This document shows positions 26,387 to 34,358 of a DNA stretch of 62,586 bases, piece by piece; the stretch's first letter is position 1, and every line of letters starts with the position of its first letter. The notes under the pieces were generated by a model. It saw only the letters and a program-made list of their open reading frames with translations. It did no database searches and was not told the DNA's origin. The stretch is from Cyanobacteriota bacterium (GTDB taxonomy: Bacteria; Cyanobacteriota; Cyanobacteriia; Cyanobacteriales; Microcoleaceae), in NCBI GenBank assembly GCA_025362325.1, contig JANYGO010000056.1:1-62586 (forward strand). Direction: 5' to 3'. The position numbers and the translations under genes are program-made.

Positions 26387-27079
26387 TCACAGTGGCAGAG
26401 TTGGAAAAAACGGAGCTAACCAAAGCTGTATCTTAACATCCCAACCCAACAGAATTGCGATCGCACTTCCGACAACAATTACGCCGCCGATTCTTTGTAA
26501 AGCTGCACTGTGGGGGCGCAAACGTAATAAGTGTCGGCTGAAATAGCGTCCTCCATAGGCGATCGCCAGTAGCGGCAACCCGGCTCCCAAACCGTACAAA
26601 ATCAGTAAAACAAACGCAGTTATAGGCTGAGGATTGACAACAGCTAAAACCAGAATACTCGCCAGAACAGACCCCGCACAAGGTGTCCAAAGTAAGCCGA
26701 GTTGGGTTCCCAGCCAAAATTCGCCAATCAACCCTACTCGTGCGGGTGCTTTGGGCCAACTTTCAAAGTTTAAGTATTTAAACAACAGTTGGTAACTCTG
26801 CGGGAAAATGGCACTTATCCCAGCAATCAGAAGAAAGGCAAGTGCTCCTGTTCGGAGAATGCTAGCAAAGTTGACAAACCACCCTGATGTCACTCCCAAC
26901 AAGCTCCCAATTGCCGCAAAACCAGCGATCAATCCTGATACCAAAGCAATGGGGCCATAGCGATGAGATTGAAGGCTGCGTCCTAATAATATGGGTAGGA
27001 TTGGTAAGACGCAGGGCGAGAGAATTGTTAAAAGTCCTGCTAGTAAAGCCACACCAGCCGAAGTGAGTGAAATTGCCAT
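26387..27079 (-). CDS. ccdA: CcdA/DsbD-type membrane thiol electron carrier
   Basis: A 230-residue polytopic protein (about six membrane helices) that passes electrons from cytoplasmic thioredoxin to the extracytoplasmic side. The paired redox Cys are visible: Cys23 in LSPCVLPILP and Cys134 in WTPCAGSVLA. It begins 5 bp after the stop of the TlpA-like thioredoxin gene, so the two are one operon; in mycobacterial DipZ the same two modules are fused. It could serve cytochrome c maturation, but the setting (exported MsrB, MsrP-like enzyme, Met-rich lipoprotein) suggests a role in supplying repair enzymes. Confidence 0.85.
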   Translation of the reverse strand: MAISLTSAGVALLAGLLTILSPCVLPILPILLGRSLQSHRYGPIALVSGLIAGFAAIGSLLGVTSGWFVNFASILRTGALAFLLIAGISAIFPQSYQLLFKYLNFESWPKAPARVGLIGEFWLGTQLGLLWTPCAGSVLASILVLAVVNPQPITAFVLLILYGLGAGLPLLAIAYGGRYFSRHLLRLRPHSAALQRIGGVIVVGSAIAILLGWDVKIQLWLAPFFPTLPL

Positions 27080-27084
27080 CTGAA

Positions 27085-27705
27085 CTACCCTAATAATTTG
27101 CGAATAGTCTGTTCGGTTTCCTCATAAGCTCCTTCTCCAATATGGTCATAGCGCCAGATGCCTTGGCGATCGGCTAAAAATAAATGAGGCCAATATTCAT
27201 TCTGGTAAGCAGCCCAAGTTTTAAATTCGTTATCCAGCGGCACTGGATAGGTAATTTGGTGTTCTTTCAAAGCTTTTTTGACGTTGTTTGCATCCCGCTC
27301 AAAGGGAAATTCAGGGGTGTGTATGCCCACAATCTTCAATCCGCGATCGGCATATTGCTGGTTCCAGCGGACGATGTAGGGCAGAGTGCGCTGACAGTTA
27401 ATGCAGGAAAATGTCCAAAATTGCACCAACACCACTTTGCCTTTAAGATCCGCTATTTTCAGCGGCGCAGAATTTAGCCACTGGCTGATGCCTTGAAATT
27501 CTGGTAAAGACTTTCCGGTTGCTGAGGCCGCAACGTTCTCGACTTTAGGCAAATTAGGACTTTTAGCAGGAGCAGGTATGGGGATATTGTCTGAGCTAGA
27601 AGTTGGGATAATATCTTTCTTAAGGCCACAACCCAGAGCAGTTCCACTAGCTCCCAGCCCTAAATACCAAAGCAATTGGCGTCGAAAGAGCCTGCGATCG
27701 TTCAT
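27085..27705 (-). CDS. TlpA-like exported thioredoxin
   Basis: A 206-residue protein with an N-terminal Arg-rich signal/anchor (LFRRQLLWYLGLGASGTALGC; a Cys at 26 could be lipidated, though the lipobox is imperfect). A Pro-rich spacer follows, then a redoxin domain. The active-site pair C101-x-x-C104 is in FWTFSCINCQRTLPY, and the later GIHTPEF and cis-Pro-like regions are typical of DipZ/TlpA C-terminal domains. The CcdA gene follows directly. It probably receives electrons from CcdA and reduces exported thiol proteins, for example the MsrB encoded 2 kb away; that substrate is inference. Confidence 0.85.
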   Translation of the reverse strand: MNDRRLFRRQLLWYLGLGASGTALGCGLKKDIIPTSSSDNIPIPAPAKSPNLPKVENVAASATGKSLPEFQGISQWLNSAPLKIADLKGKVVLVQFWTFSCINCQRTLPYIVRWNQQYADRGLKIVGIHTPEFPFERDANNVKKALKEHQITYPVPLDNEFKTWAAYQNEYWPHLFLADRQGIWRYDHIGEGAYEETEQTIRKLLG

Positions 27706-27845
27706 AAAGTAATTTCCTTCCTTATTTACTTTATATACGGAGATGACTGGAAATTGGATGTTTTATGCAAAGAGGAAAAATTTTAAATCCAAAATAGAGT
27801 TAGCCTCGTATTAAGTTAGAGACTGCTAAAAACCCAGTCTCTACT

Positions 27846-27936
27846 GGACTTATGCAAAAAGTGGTTTTACGTGCTATTTATAGCGATAAGGTGCGGTGTG
27901 CATGGAGTCCTACATATAGAGGTTTTGCATAAATCC
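27846..27936. mobile_element. Small MITE-like palindromic element before the cytochrome b gene
   Basis: The inverted termini GGACTTATGCAAAA and TTTTGCATAAATCC (one mismatch) enclose about 63 bp. Its right half (ctacatatagaggtt...) recurs at 34230-34257. It lies in the divergent promoter region between tlpA and the cytochrome b gene. Confidence 0.5.
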
Positions 27937-27959
27937 TGTTCTTGTCACCCTTACGCACT

Positions 27960-28568
27960 ATGGATTCATCTGCTCCTTCTAAAAAATCTCGGTTTAAATC
28001 TTTACCGACTCAGGCAACTGGGGCGAAGTTATTTCACTGGTTAAATATCATTAGTCTCGTGATGATGATTGGCAGTGGATTGCAAATTTACAACTCGAAT
28101 CCGGTTTTTGGTGGGCGGGGAGGATGGCAGTTCCCACCCATATTTTTGCTAGGCGGTTGGCTGGCTGGCGGCAGACATTGGCATTTCGCCGCCATGTGGT
28201 TATTCGCACTCAATCTATTTTGGTACGGTCTCTATATTTTCATCACCCGCCGCTGGCAGCATCGTTTTCTCGGTTATAATGACTTGAAAGCTTTGCAGAA
28301 TTCTCGGAACACCAAGCGCAAAAATTATTCGTGGCACCGCCTAGCTTACACAGCAATTATTCCTGTTTTGCTGCTAGCTTTATTTAGCGGAATGGGAATG
28401 TATAAACCTGCTCACTTCCACTGGATTGTTGATTTATTCGGCAGTTGGCAGGCGCTGAGAGTCGTTCACTTTATATCGGTTCCTACCGTCATCATTTTTG
28501 CACTAATTCACTCTTGGCTGGGCCTCAAGGTAGGGGGGTCGCGCCTGATTAAGTCAATTTTTAGGTAG
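27960..28568 (+). CDS. Cytochrome b561-family membrane subunit
   Basis: A 202-residue four-helix di-haem cytochrome b type protein, as found with thiosulfate reductases and formate dehydrogenases. Candidate haem His are H26 (KLFHWLNIISL), the HWHFAAMW segment, YSWHRLAYTA and RVVHFISVPTVIIFALIHSW. I prefer the ATG at 27960; a TTG at 27942 extends the frame by six residues. It is 10 bp before the molybdoenzyme gene and is very probably its membrane electron donor, taking the place that MsrQ (YedZ) has for MsrP, but from a different fold family. Confidence 0.8.
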   Translation: MDSSAPSKKSRFKSLPTQATGAKLFHWLNIISLVMMIGSGLQIYNSNPVFGGRGGWQFPPIFLLGGWLAGGRHWHFAAMWLFALNLFWYGLYIFITRRWQHRFLGYNDLKALQNSRNTKRKNYSWHRLAYTAIIPVLLLALFSGMGMYKPAHFHWIVDLFGSWQALRVVHFISVPTVIIFALIHSWLGLKVGGSRLIKSIFR

Positions 28569-28578
28569 AGGTTTCCTA

Positions 28579-29295
28579 ATGTTTCCAGACTCTCCTCGTT
28601 TATGGCAGCGCCGCCAATTTCTCCAATTATCTGGACTTTCTGGCATTGGTTTAGTTTTAGGCGGTTGTGGGTTGATTCCATTCGAGGCTGCGATTGGTAA
28701 GACTTTTGAACCTCTCAACCAAAGTGTTGAAGCTTTGTTGTTGAATCCTCAAAAACTCGTACCGGAATTTCCTGTAAGTGCGATCGAGCCGAATGCCTTA
28801 ATTATCAATACCTTTGATTCTACTCCAAATCTTGATGCAAAAGCTTTCCGTCTGATAATTGATGGTGAGGTAAATCGTCCCCTTAATCTCAGTCTGGAAC
28901 AACTTCAGATTATGCCTTTGAGTGTCATGACAATTCGCCATGTTTGTGTGGAGGGTTGGGCTGCTATTGTGCAGTGGGGCGGGGTACGGCTGCGGGATTT
29001 GGTGGCCCTTGCTCAACCAAAGACAAATGCTCGCTATGTTTATTTTAAGTCTGCTGATGGCTATTACGAGAGTTGGGATATGCCTTCGGCGTTGCACCCG
29101 CAGACTTTGATGGTTTATCAGAAGAATGGTAATCCTCTGAGTGTTGAGAATGGTGCGCCTTTACGTCTCGCATCTCCAATTAAGCTGGGTTACAAACAGA
29201 GTAAGTGGGTGACTCGAATTACTTTGGTTGGTGACTTGTTGCCTAAAAAGGGTTACTGGGAGGATCAAGGTTATGAGTGGTTTGGAGGGCTGTAA
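28579..29295 (+). CDS. Exported molybdopterin oxidoreductase, YedY/MsrP-like
   Basis: A 238-residue sulfite-oxidase-fold protein. A twin-arginine signal (RRQFLQLSGLSG, residues 11-22) and a possible lipobox Cys30 mark export after cofactor insertion. The molybdenum-ligating Cys123 lies in RHVCVEGWAAIVQWGG. Further typical blocks are ALHPQTLMVYQKNGNPLSVENGAPLRL and the LGYKQSKWVTRI ending. E. coli MsrP reduces protein methionine sulfoxide in the periplasm; this protein is shorter at its C-terminus. Paired with the cytochrome b gene 10 bp upstream. Methionine-sulfoxide reduction is the favoured role given neighbouring MsrB and the Met-rich lipoprotein, but sulfite or nitrate chemistry cannot be excluded. 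Confidence 0.8.
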   Translation: MFPDSPRLWQRRQFLQLSGLSGIGLVLGGCGLIPFEAAIGKTFEPLNQSVEALLLNPQKLVPEFPVSAIEPNALIINTFDSTPNLDAKAFRLIIDGEVNRPLNLSLEQLQIMPLSVMTIRHVCVEGWAAIVQWGGVRLRDLVALAQPKTNARYVYFKSADGYYESWDMPSALHPQTLMVYQKNGNPLSVENGAPLRLASPIKLGYKQSKWVTRITLVGDLLPKKGYWEDQGYEWFGGL

Positions 29296-29319
29296 TAATG
29301 TGTTTTGGAAGCAATAAAA

Positions 29320-29370
29320 GTCGGCGGTTGAAACCGCCCCTACACAAACGAAGTCCGCCTCCGCGGACTA
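29320..29370. repeat. Interspersed palindrome GGCGGTTGAAACCGC family, copy 1
   Basis: Two linked hairpins: ggcggttgaaaccgcc and gtccgcctccgcggac, joined by cctacacaaacgaa. Other copies are at 39288, 56574, 56681 (partial) and 58031. Here it follows the molybdoenzyme stop. Confidence 0.8.
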
Positions 29371-29487
29371 AAGAATAAATGGGGGGTATTAAAGCTGTAT
29401 TGGGGGAAAAAGCAATTTAAACATCTTGAATGTGACTGCTCGGGGTTTAGATTAGTTAGTTAATTAGCAATAAGTGGATGATGGATC

Positions 29488-29982
29488 ATGAATAAACGAT
29501 TTTTTTTGAAAGCTGGTCTAGTAACAGTAAGCATGGCATGGTTATCGTCCTGTTTACCTGGGAAGTCAAATGTTATGGCTGCTGGTAATGGTGTTTTTGA
29601 AGTTACTAAAACTGAGGAAGAGTGGCGCAAACTTTTGACTCCGGCACAGTTTGATGTGTTGCGAAAACACGGTACTGAACGCTCTCATACTAGCATTCTG
29701 GATAAGCAATATGGGAAGGGGATTTATGCGTGTGCTGCGTGTGATTTGCCAGTTTTTTCGTCGCAAACCAAATTTGATAGCGGTACTGGTTGGCCAAGTT
29801 TTTATGAACCGATCAAAGGGGCGATAGCCACATCGGTGGATAATTCGCTGTTTGGGACTAGAATTGAGGTGCATTGTCATCGGTGCGGCGGGCATTTGGG
29901 TCACGTATTTGATGACGGCCCTGCGCCTACTGGCAAACGCTACTGCATGAATGGTGTTGCGATGAAGTTTATTGCTGGCTGA
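29488..29982 (+). CDS. msrB: Exported peptide-methionine (R)-S-oxide reductase MsrB
   Basis: A 164-residue MsrB with an N-terminal signal peptide and lipobox (LSSC, Cys22), so it acts outside the cytoplasmic membrane. Zinc ligands are Cys82/Cys85 (CAAC) and Cys130/Cys133 (CHRC), and the catalytic Cys153 is in RYCMNGVAMKF. FDSGTGWPSF and GHLGHVFDDGP are family hallmarks. There is no obvious resolving Cys at the usual position, so recycling may need an external thiol protein such as the TlpA-like thioredoxin encoded nearby. Cytoplasmic MsrB is the norm; export and this neighbourhood point to envelope protein repair. Confidence 0.9.
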   Translation: MNKRFFLKAGLVTVSMAWLSSCLPGKSNVMAAGNGVFEVTKTEEEWRKLLTPAQFDVLRKHGTERSHTSILDKQYGKGIYACAACDLPVFSSQTKFDSGTGWPSFYEPIKGAIATSVDNSLFGTRIEVHCHRCGGHLGHVFDDGPAPTGKRYCMNGVAMKFIAG

Positions 29983-30060
29983 CGTTCTTTCACGGGTAAG
30001 TCAGTGGTAGAGAATCCCATAATCATGCACGCGCTTGACCGCAGGTGCACGCGGATTCGC

Positions 30061-30170
30061 GCGGATGGTATAGTGATTTGTGGGACGTGAGGGCGATCGA
30101 GGTTATGAATGAAAGCTGAAGAACTTTTAGAAAGATACGCCAAAGGCGAACGTGCATTTAAGAATGCACA
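30061..30170 (+). repeat. Right copy of the 110-bp direct repeat bracketing the redox locus
   Basis: Gapless match to 24001-24110. Positions 30109 onward are the functional start of the pentapeptide-RidA gene; the upstream 48 bp are its leader. The similarity extends at least 6 bp further left (attcgc). Confidence 0.75.
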
Positions 30171-31419
30171 GTTAAGTGAAGAAAACCTTAAAGGCGCTGA
30201 CTTAAGCGGCATAAATCTAGACCAGGCAAATCTTTCAGGTGCAGATTTGAGTGAGGTAATTCTCACAGGGGCATATCTTCAGAGTACAAACCTCACTAAG
30301 GCATCGCTGATCGGTGCTAATTTAAGTTGCGCAATAGCTGGTTCAGCAAATCTGAGTTGGGCTGATTTAAGTGGTGCAGATTTGAGTCGATCGAATTTTA
30401 GTAATGCGATATTGAGTAATGCCAACCTAGAGAAGGCAAATTTAACAGGAGCAAACTTAACTAGCGCTAAATTAATTTATACCAGACTAGACAATGCAAA
30501 CTTAAATGGGGCAAATCTGAGTAGCACAGATATGAGTGTAGCTTCTTTACATCGGGCAAGCCTAAATAGAGCCAATCTGAGCAAAGCAGACATGGGTGAG
30601 GCATACTTGGTTGAAGCAGACTTGACTCTGGCAAATCTAACAGAGGCAACACTCGAAAATGCAAAGTTTCACGGCTCTAAACTCCAGAGATCCAATCTGT
30701 CTCAAGTTGATTTGTCAGGCATGAATTTAACTGACGTAGATCTTAAAGAAGCCTGTCTTCAAAGTGCAAAGCTAAAAAAAGCCTGTCTTGAAGGCGCAAA
30801 CCTAGAGAAAGTAAATTTCAGATGGGCAAATTTGAGCAGAGCAAATCTAAATGAAGCAAATTTGAGAAGATCCGACTTGACAGGAGCAATAACCTATGGC
30901 TGGAATATCAAAAATGCAGACTTAACTGGTGCTACAATGCCTGATGGAGAACTCTACCAGCCCGAAACCTCTGACGCAGAACTTCACCAGCCCGACACCT
31001 CGGAAAAATTATCCCAAAAAGTGATATCTATGACGCGCAAAATTATTCGTACTGACAAAGCACCCGCACCTGTCGGCCCTTACAATCAAGCGATCGCCGC
31101 AACGGGCACTATGCTGTTTGTAGCCGGTCAAATTGCGATCGACATTAGACTAAACGATATTGTCTACACCGACGACGTGGCAAAACAAACCGAACAAGTT
31201 ATGGCAAATCTGGAAGCGATTCTCACAGAAGCCGGCGCTACTTGGTTGGATGTTGTGAAAACTACGGTTTTTCTCAAGGATATGAATGATTTTGCCGCTG
31301 TGAATGCGGTTTATGGGAAATATTTTGATGAGGCAACTGCACCGGCGCGCGCTTGTGTGGAGGTTTCGCGTTTGCCCAAAGATGTGTTAGTTGAGATTGA
31401 CTGTATTGCCGTGATTTGA
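30109..31419 (+). CDS. Pentapeptide-repeat protein fused to RidA
   Basis: One uninterrupted 436-codon frame. Residues about 20-285 are A(D/N)LxX pentapeptide repeats (right-handed quadrilateral helix). Residues 308-436 are a complete RidA/YjgF domain: TRKIIRTDKAPAPVGPYNQAI, GQIAID, TEQVMANLEAIL, and PARACVEVSRLPKDVLVEID with the catalytic-type Arg. RidA hydrolyses reactive 2-aminoacrylate and related imines and can act as a chaperone after N-chlorination. The junction (about 286-307) is a short polar linker. An ATG at 31030 begins the usual RidA start but has no good ribosome site, so either a true fusion or an internally started second product is possible. Confidence 0.8.
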   Translation: MKAEELLERYAKGERAFKNAQLSEENLKGADLSGINLDQANLSGADLSEVILTGAYLQSTNLTKASLIGANLSCAIAGSANLSWADLSGADLSRSNFSNAILSNANLEKANLTGANLTSAKLIYTRLDNANLNGANLSSTDMSVASLHRASLNRANLSKADMGEAYLVEADLTLANLTEATLENAKFHGSKLQRSNLSQVDLSGMNLTDVDLKEACLQSAKLKKACLEGANLEKVNFRWANLSRANLNEANLRRSDLTGAITYGWNIKNADLTGATMPDGELYQPETSDAELHQPDTSEKLSQKVISMTRKIIRTDKAPAPVGPYNQAIAATGTMLFVAGQIAIDIRLNDIVYTDDVAKQTEQVMANLEAILTEAGATWLDVVKTTVFLKDMNDFAAVNAVYGKYFDEATAPARACVEVSRLPKDVLVEIDCIAVI

Positions 31420-31434
31420 TTTGAGCTTCTTTGA

Positions 31435-31490
31435 GAAACCAGGCTTTTTCAATAAGTCTGGTTTCTGGATATTTTGTTTTTTTTATATTT
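31435..31490 (+). terminator. Intrinsic terminator after the RidA domain
   Basis: GAAACCAG ... CTGGTTTC stem (31436-31467) followed by a T-rich run (ttttgttttttttat), directly after the stop at 31419. Confidence 0.6.
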
Positions 31491-31616
31491 ATGGGCGATT
31501 TAACCGCAGAGGGCGCAGAGGGCGCAGAGGAAGAGGGGAGAGAGATGAATAATTCCAAGGTTTATTTATAGCAACCGCCGAGGGTAAAGTGCGCGACTGT
31601 ATTAACTTCTACAGCC

Positions 31617-31646
31617 GTTAGCGCAGCCCTCGAAGAGGATCGCACT
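31617..31646 (+). repeat. Interspersed repeat, short form, copy E (intergenic)
   Basis: cgttagcgcagccctcgaag then aggatcgcac; the only copy in this window outside a gene. Confidence 0.8.
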
Positions 31647-31708
31647 TTTGTCGATCTGTCGCTGTCGCGCACCTACTCCCAAATCAATCTGAAACAATCA
31701 GATTTAAT

Positions 31709-31798
31709 CTCAATTAGCAATTAGCAATTACTAATCACCAGTTACCAATTAGCAATTAGCAATTACTCTACAAGTAATTACCAATTACCAACCGTAAA
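31709..31798. repeat. Heptamer repeats (AATTAGC/AATTACC) abutting the pnp stop
   Basis: Runs of attagca/attacca heptamers fill the 90 bp up to the pnp stop codon (31799-31801, minus strand). Confidence 0.8.
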
Positions 31799-33952
31799 CT
31801 ATTTATTCAACGCTTCGCGGGCGGCTACCGCTTCGTCTGGATGAATGTTCAAGCGGGTCAAATTAATTCGACCTTTATTGTCAATTTCTCGCACTTTGAC
31901 AATCACTTCATCATTCACAGCTAACTCGTCTTCCACTTTCCCGACGCGGTAGTCCGCTAACTGGGAAATGTGAATCATTCCTTCTTTTCCTGGCAAAATT
32001 TCCACAAAAGCGCCGATCGGAATAATTCGAGTTACGCGGCCGACATACACGTCTCCAGCATTCAACTTGCGCGTCATGCCTAGGACAATGTTGTAAGCCC
32101 GCTGAGCTTTTTCGCTGTCGTTACCAGCAATTGTCACGGTTCCGTCGTCTTCGATGTCAATCTTGACACCGGTTTCTTCGGTGATGGCTTTGATTGTTTT
32201 GCCACCAGGCCCAATTACCAAACCGATAAATTCTGGATCGATTTTCAGCGTTAGCAAACGCGGTGCAAACTGCGACATTTCCTTGCGGGGAGTGTCGATA
32301 GTTGCCAGCATTCTTTCTAAAATGTGCAGTCTCGCAGGTTTCGCTTGGCGGATGGCCGTGGCAATTACATCTAAGGGCAAACCTTTGATTTTCATGTCCA
32401 TTTGCAAAGCAGTAATTCCGGTGTCGGTACCGGCTACTTTGAAGTCCATGTCGCCTAAGAAGTCTTCAATTGCCTGAATGTCAGTCAAAATTCGGACTTC
32501 ATCGCCTTCTTTAATTAAGCCCATTGCCGCGCCGCTGACGGGTTGGGAAATGGGAACGCCTGCATCCATTAATGCTAGCGTTGAGGCGCAAACTGAACCC
32601 ATTGAGGTTGAACCGTCGGAAGAAAGGATTTCTGAAACTACGCGAATCACGTAGGGGAAATCTTCTTTGGATGGCAAAACGGGTAGCAAAGCGCGTTCTG
32701 CGAGGGCTCCGTGACCGATTTCTCGGCGTCCGGGCGATCGCATCGGCTTAGTTTCTCCCACGGAAAATGGCGGGAAGTTGTAGTGATGCAAGTAGCGTTT
32801 GTCTTGCTGCGGGTGCAAGTCGTCTCCTAAATCTTGGGCGTCGCCTGGGGTTCCCAGGGTAGCTGCGGACAAGACTTGGGTTAACCCGCGATTGAACAAC
32901 GCACAGCCGTGTACTCGCGACGGCAGCACGCCTACGCGACAAGAAACGGAGCGCACCTCGTCTAGCTTGCGGCCGTCTACACGGACGCCATCTTCGATGA
33001 TTTGCTTCCGCATCATTTTTTTGGTAACGTCTTTGAAAACGTTGCCGATTACTTTGCCGTTGGCGGTAGCGGCTACTTTGATCGGATCGTCTTCGGCGAG
33101 TTCGGCGATCGCCGATTCGACTGCATTGGCTTTAACTTCATCCAAAGCTGCATTCCGTATTGCTTTGTCTTTTTCAAATCTTGACAAAATGATGCGGATT
33201 GGTTCTTGGGCGCGATCGCGAATGAAGTTTTCGAGGGCGAAATCTTGCGGTGGGCGTTCCTCTACCACGAAGTCAATGCCCAATTCTGCCATGATTTCGC
33301 GCTGGGCTTGAATCAAGTCACAGGCTGCTTCATAGCCGAAGTCGATCGCCTCGATGATATCCTGTTCCGGCAATTGGTTCGCGGAAGCTTCCACCATGAT
33401 TACTCCATCAGGAGAACCGGCTACCACGAGATCCAACTCGCCTTCTTTGATTTCGCTGTAGGTTGGGTTGATGATGAAATCGTCCCCTACCAAACCGACT
33501 CGCACGGCAGCCATTGGCCCGTAAAACGGCATTTTCGCCAGCAGGATTGCCACCGAAGCCCCCGTCACCGCCAAAACGTCTGGCGGCACTTGTTCGTCCA
33601 TCGACAGCGTTGTTGCTACGACTTGGATGTCGTCTCGTAACCAGCTTGGGAATAGCGGGCGCAGCGGGCGATCGATCAAACGGCCAGTCAAAGTCACTTT
33701 TTCTGGGGGACGCCCTTCCCGGCGCAAAAATCCACCGGGAATTTTACCGCCAGCGTACAGTCTCTCTTCGTAATCTACCAACAGGGGCAGGAAATCAATT
33801 CCTTCTCTCCCCTGCGATCGAGTCGCCGTCACTAAAACCGCCGTGTCACCCGACTGAATCAAAACTGCACCGCCTGCTTGAGGCGCTAGTAAACCAATCT
33901 TCAGTCTAATATCCCTTCCATCGAAGGATATTGACTTGTCTATCTCTACCAT
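31799..33952 (-). CDS. pnp: Polyribonucleotide nucleotidyltransferase (PNPase)
   Basis: A 717-residue phosphorolytic 3'-5' exoribonuclease that also adds heteropolymeric tails in cyanobacteria. Two RNase PH domains are visible: the first opens with [21 protein letters not shown], and the second has [13 protein letters not shown] and [24 protein letters not shown] domain follows ([20 protein letters not shown]), and the protein ends with an S1 domain ([20 protein letters not shown]). Length is normal for the family. It is divergent from the SNF2 gene and stands alone on its strand. Confidence 0.96.
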   Translation of the reverse strand: MVEIDKSISFDGRDIRLKIGLLAPQAGGAVLIQSGDTAVLVTATRSQGREGIDFLPLLVDYEERLYAGGKIPGGFLRREGRPPEKVTLTGRLIDRPLRPLFPSWLRDDIQVVATTLSMDEQVPPDVLAVTGASVAILLAKMPFYGPMAAVRVGLVGDDFIINPTYSEIKEGELDLVVAGSPDGVIMVEASANQLPEQDIIEAIDFGYEAACDLIQAQREIMAELGIDFVVEERPPQDFALENFIRDRAQEPIRIILSRFEKDKAIRNAALDEVKANAVESAIAELAEDDPIKVAATANGKVIGNVFKDVTKKMMRKQIIEDGVRVDGRKLDEVRSVSCRVGVLPSRVHGCALFNRGLTQVLSAATLGTPGDAQDLGDDLHPQQDKRYLHHYNFPPFSVGETKPMRSPGRREIGHGALAERALLPVLPSKEDFPYVIRVVSEILSSDGSTSMGSVCASTLALMDAGVPISQPVSGAAMGLIKEGDEVRILTDIQAIEDFLGDMDFKVAGTDTGITALQMDMKIKGLPLDVIATAIRQAKPARLHILERMLATIDTPRKEMSQFAPRLLTLKIDPEFIGLVIGPGGKTIKAITEETGVKIDIEDDGTVTIAGNDSEKAQRAYNIVLGMTRKLNAGDVYVGRVTRIIPIGAFVEILPGKEGMIHISQLADYRVGKVEDELAVNDEVIVKVREIDNKGRINLTRLNIHPDEAVAAREALNK

Positions 33953-34358
33953 TTAGGACTGCTTCCTTATCTACCACATTCTTTCTCTGTCGGGATCGTA
34001 ACATTACCACAGGAGGTTTGAGAGTCCAACGCCAAAAGAGAGAGATAATCGGCGGGCGATCGACTGTCAGCGCCTCGATTGTAAGCATTTATACTCTTTG
34101 GGGGGTTTTTCATGTTCTCCCGTCGATTCTCCGGTCGATCGCCCGCCAAACGCCTTCCATAGATGGTACGATGAATTTTCGATTTAGAGATTGGTAATCG
34201 GTAATTGGTAAGGTGCGCCGTAAGCACCCTACATATAGAGGTTATACCTAAGTCCTGTCTGGCTCAAAATATCCTCTGTTTGTTAAAAAAATCTTCATAA
34301 ATCCCATATAAATGCTGTAGTCAACCTCGCAATTAAATAAAATTATCCGGATTAAAAA
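33953..34358. other. Divergent intergenic region pnp / SNF2
   Basis: No gene seen. It must hold the pnp promoter and leader. A hairpin (ggtgcgccgtaagcaccc, 34211-34228) plus ctacatatagaggtt (34229-34243) is a partial copy of the element at 27846-27936. Confidence 0.5.

Noticed and set aside
30109..31029. Treating the pentapeptide part as a separate gene ending before RidA
   Set aside because: No stop codon separates the two parts and no good ribosome site precedes the RidA ATG, so one fused frame is the simpler reading.
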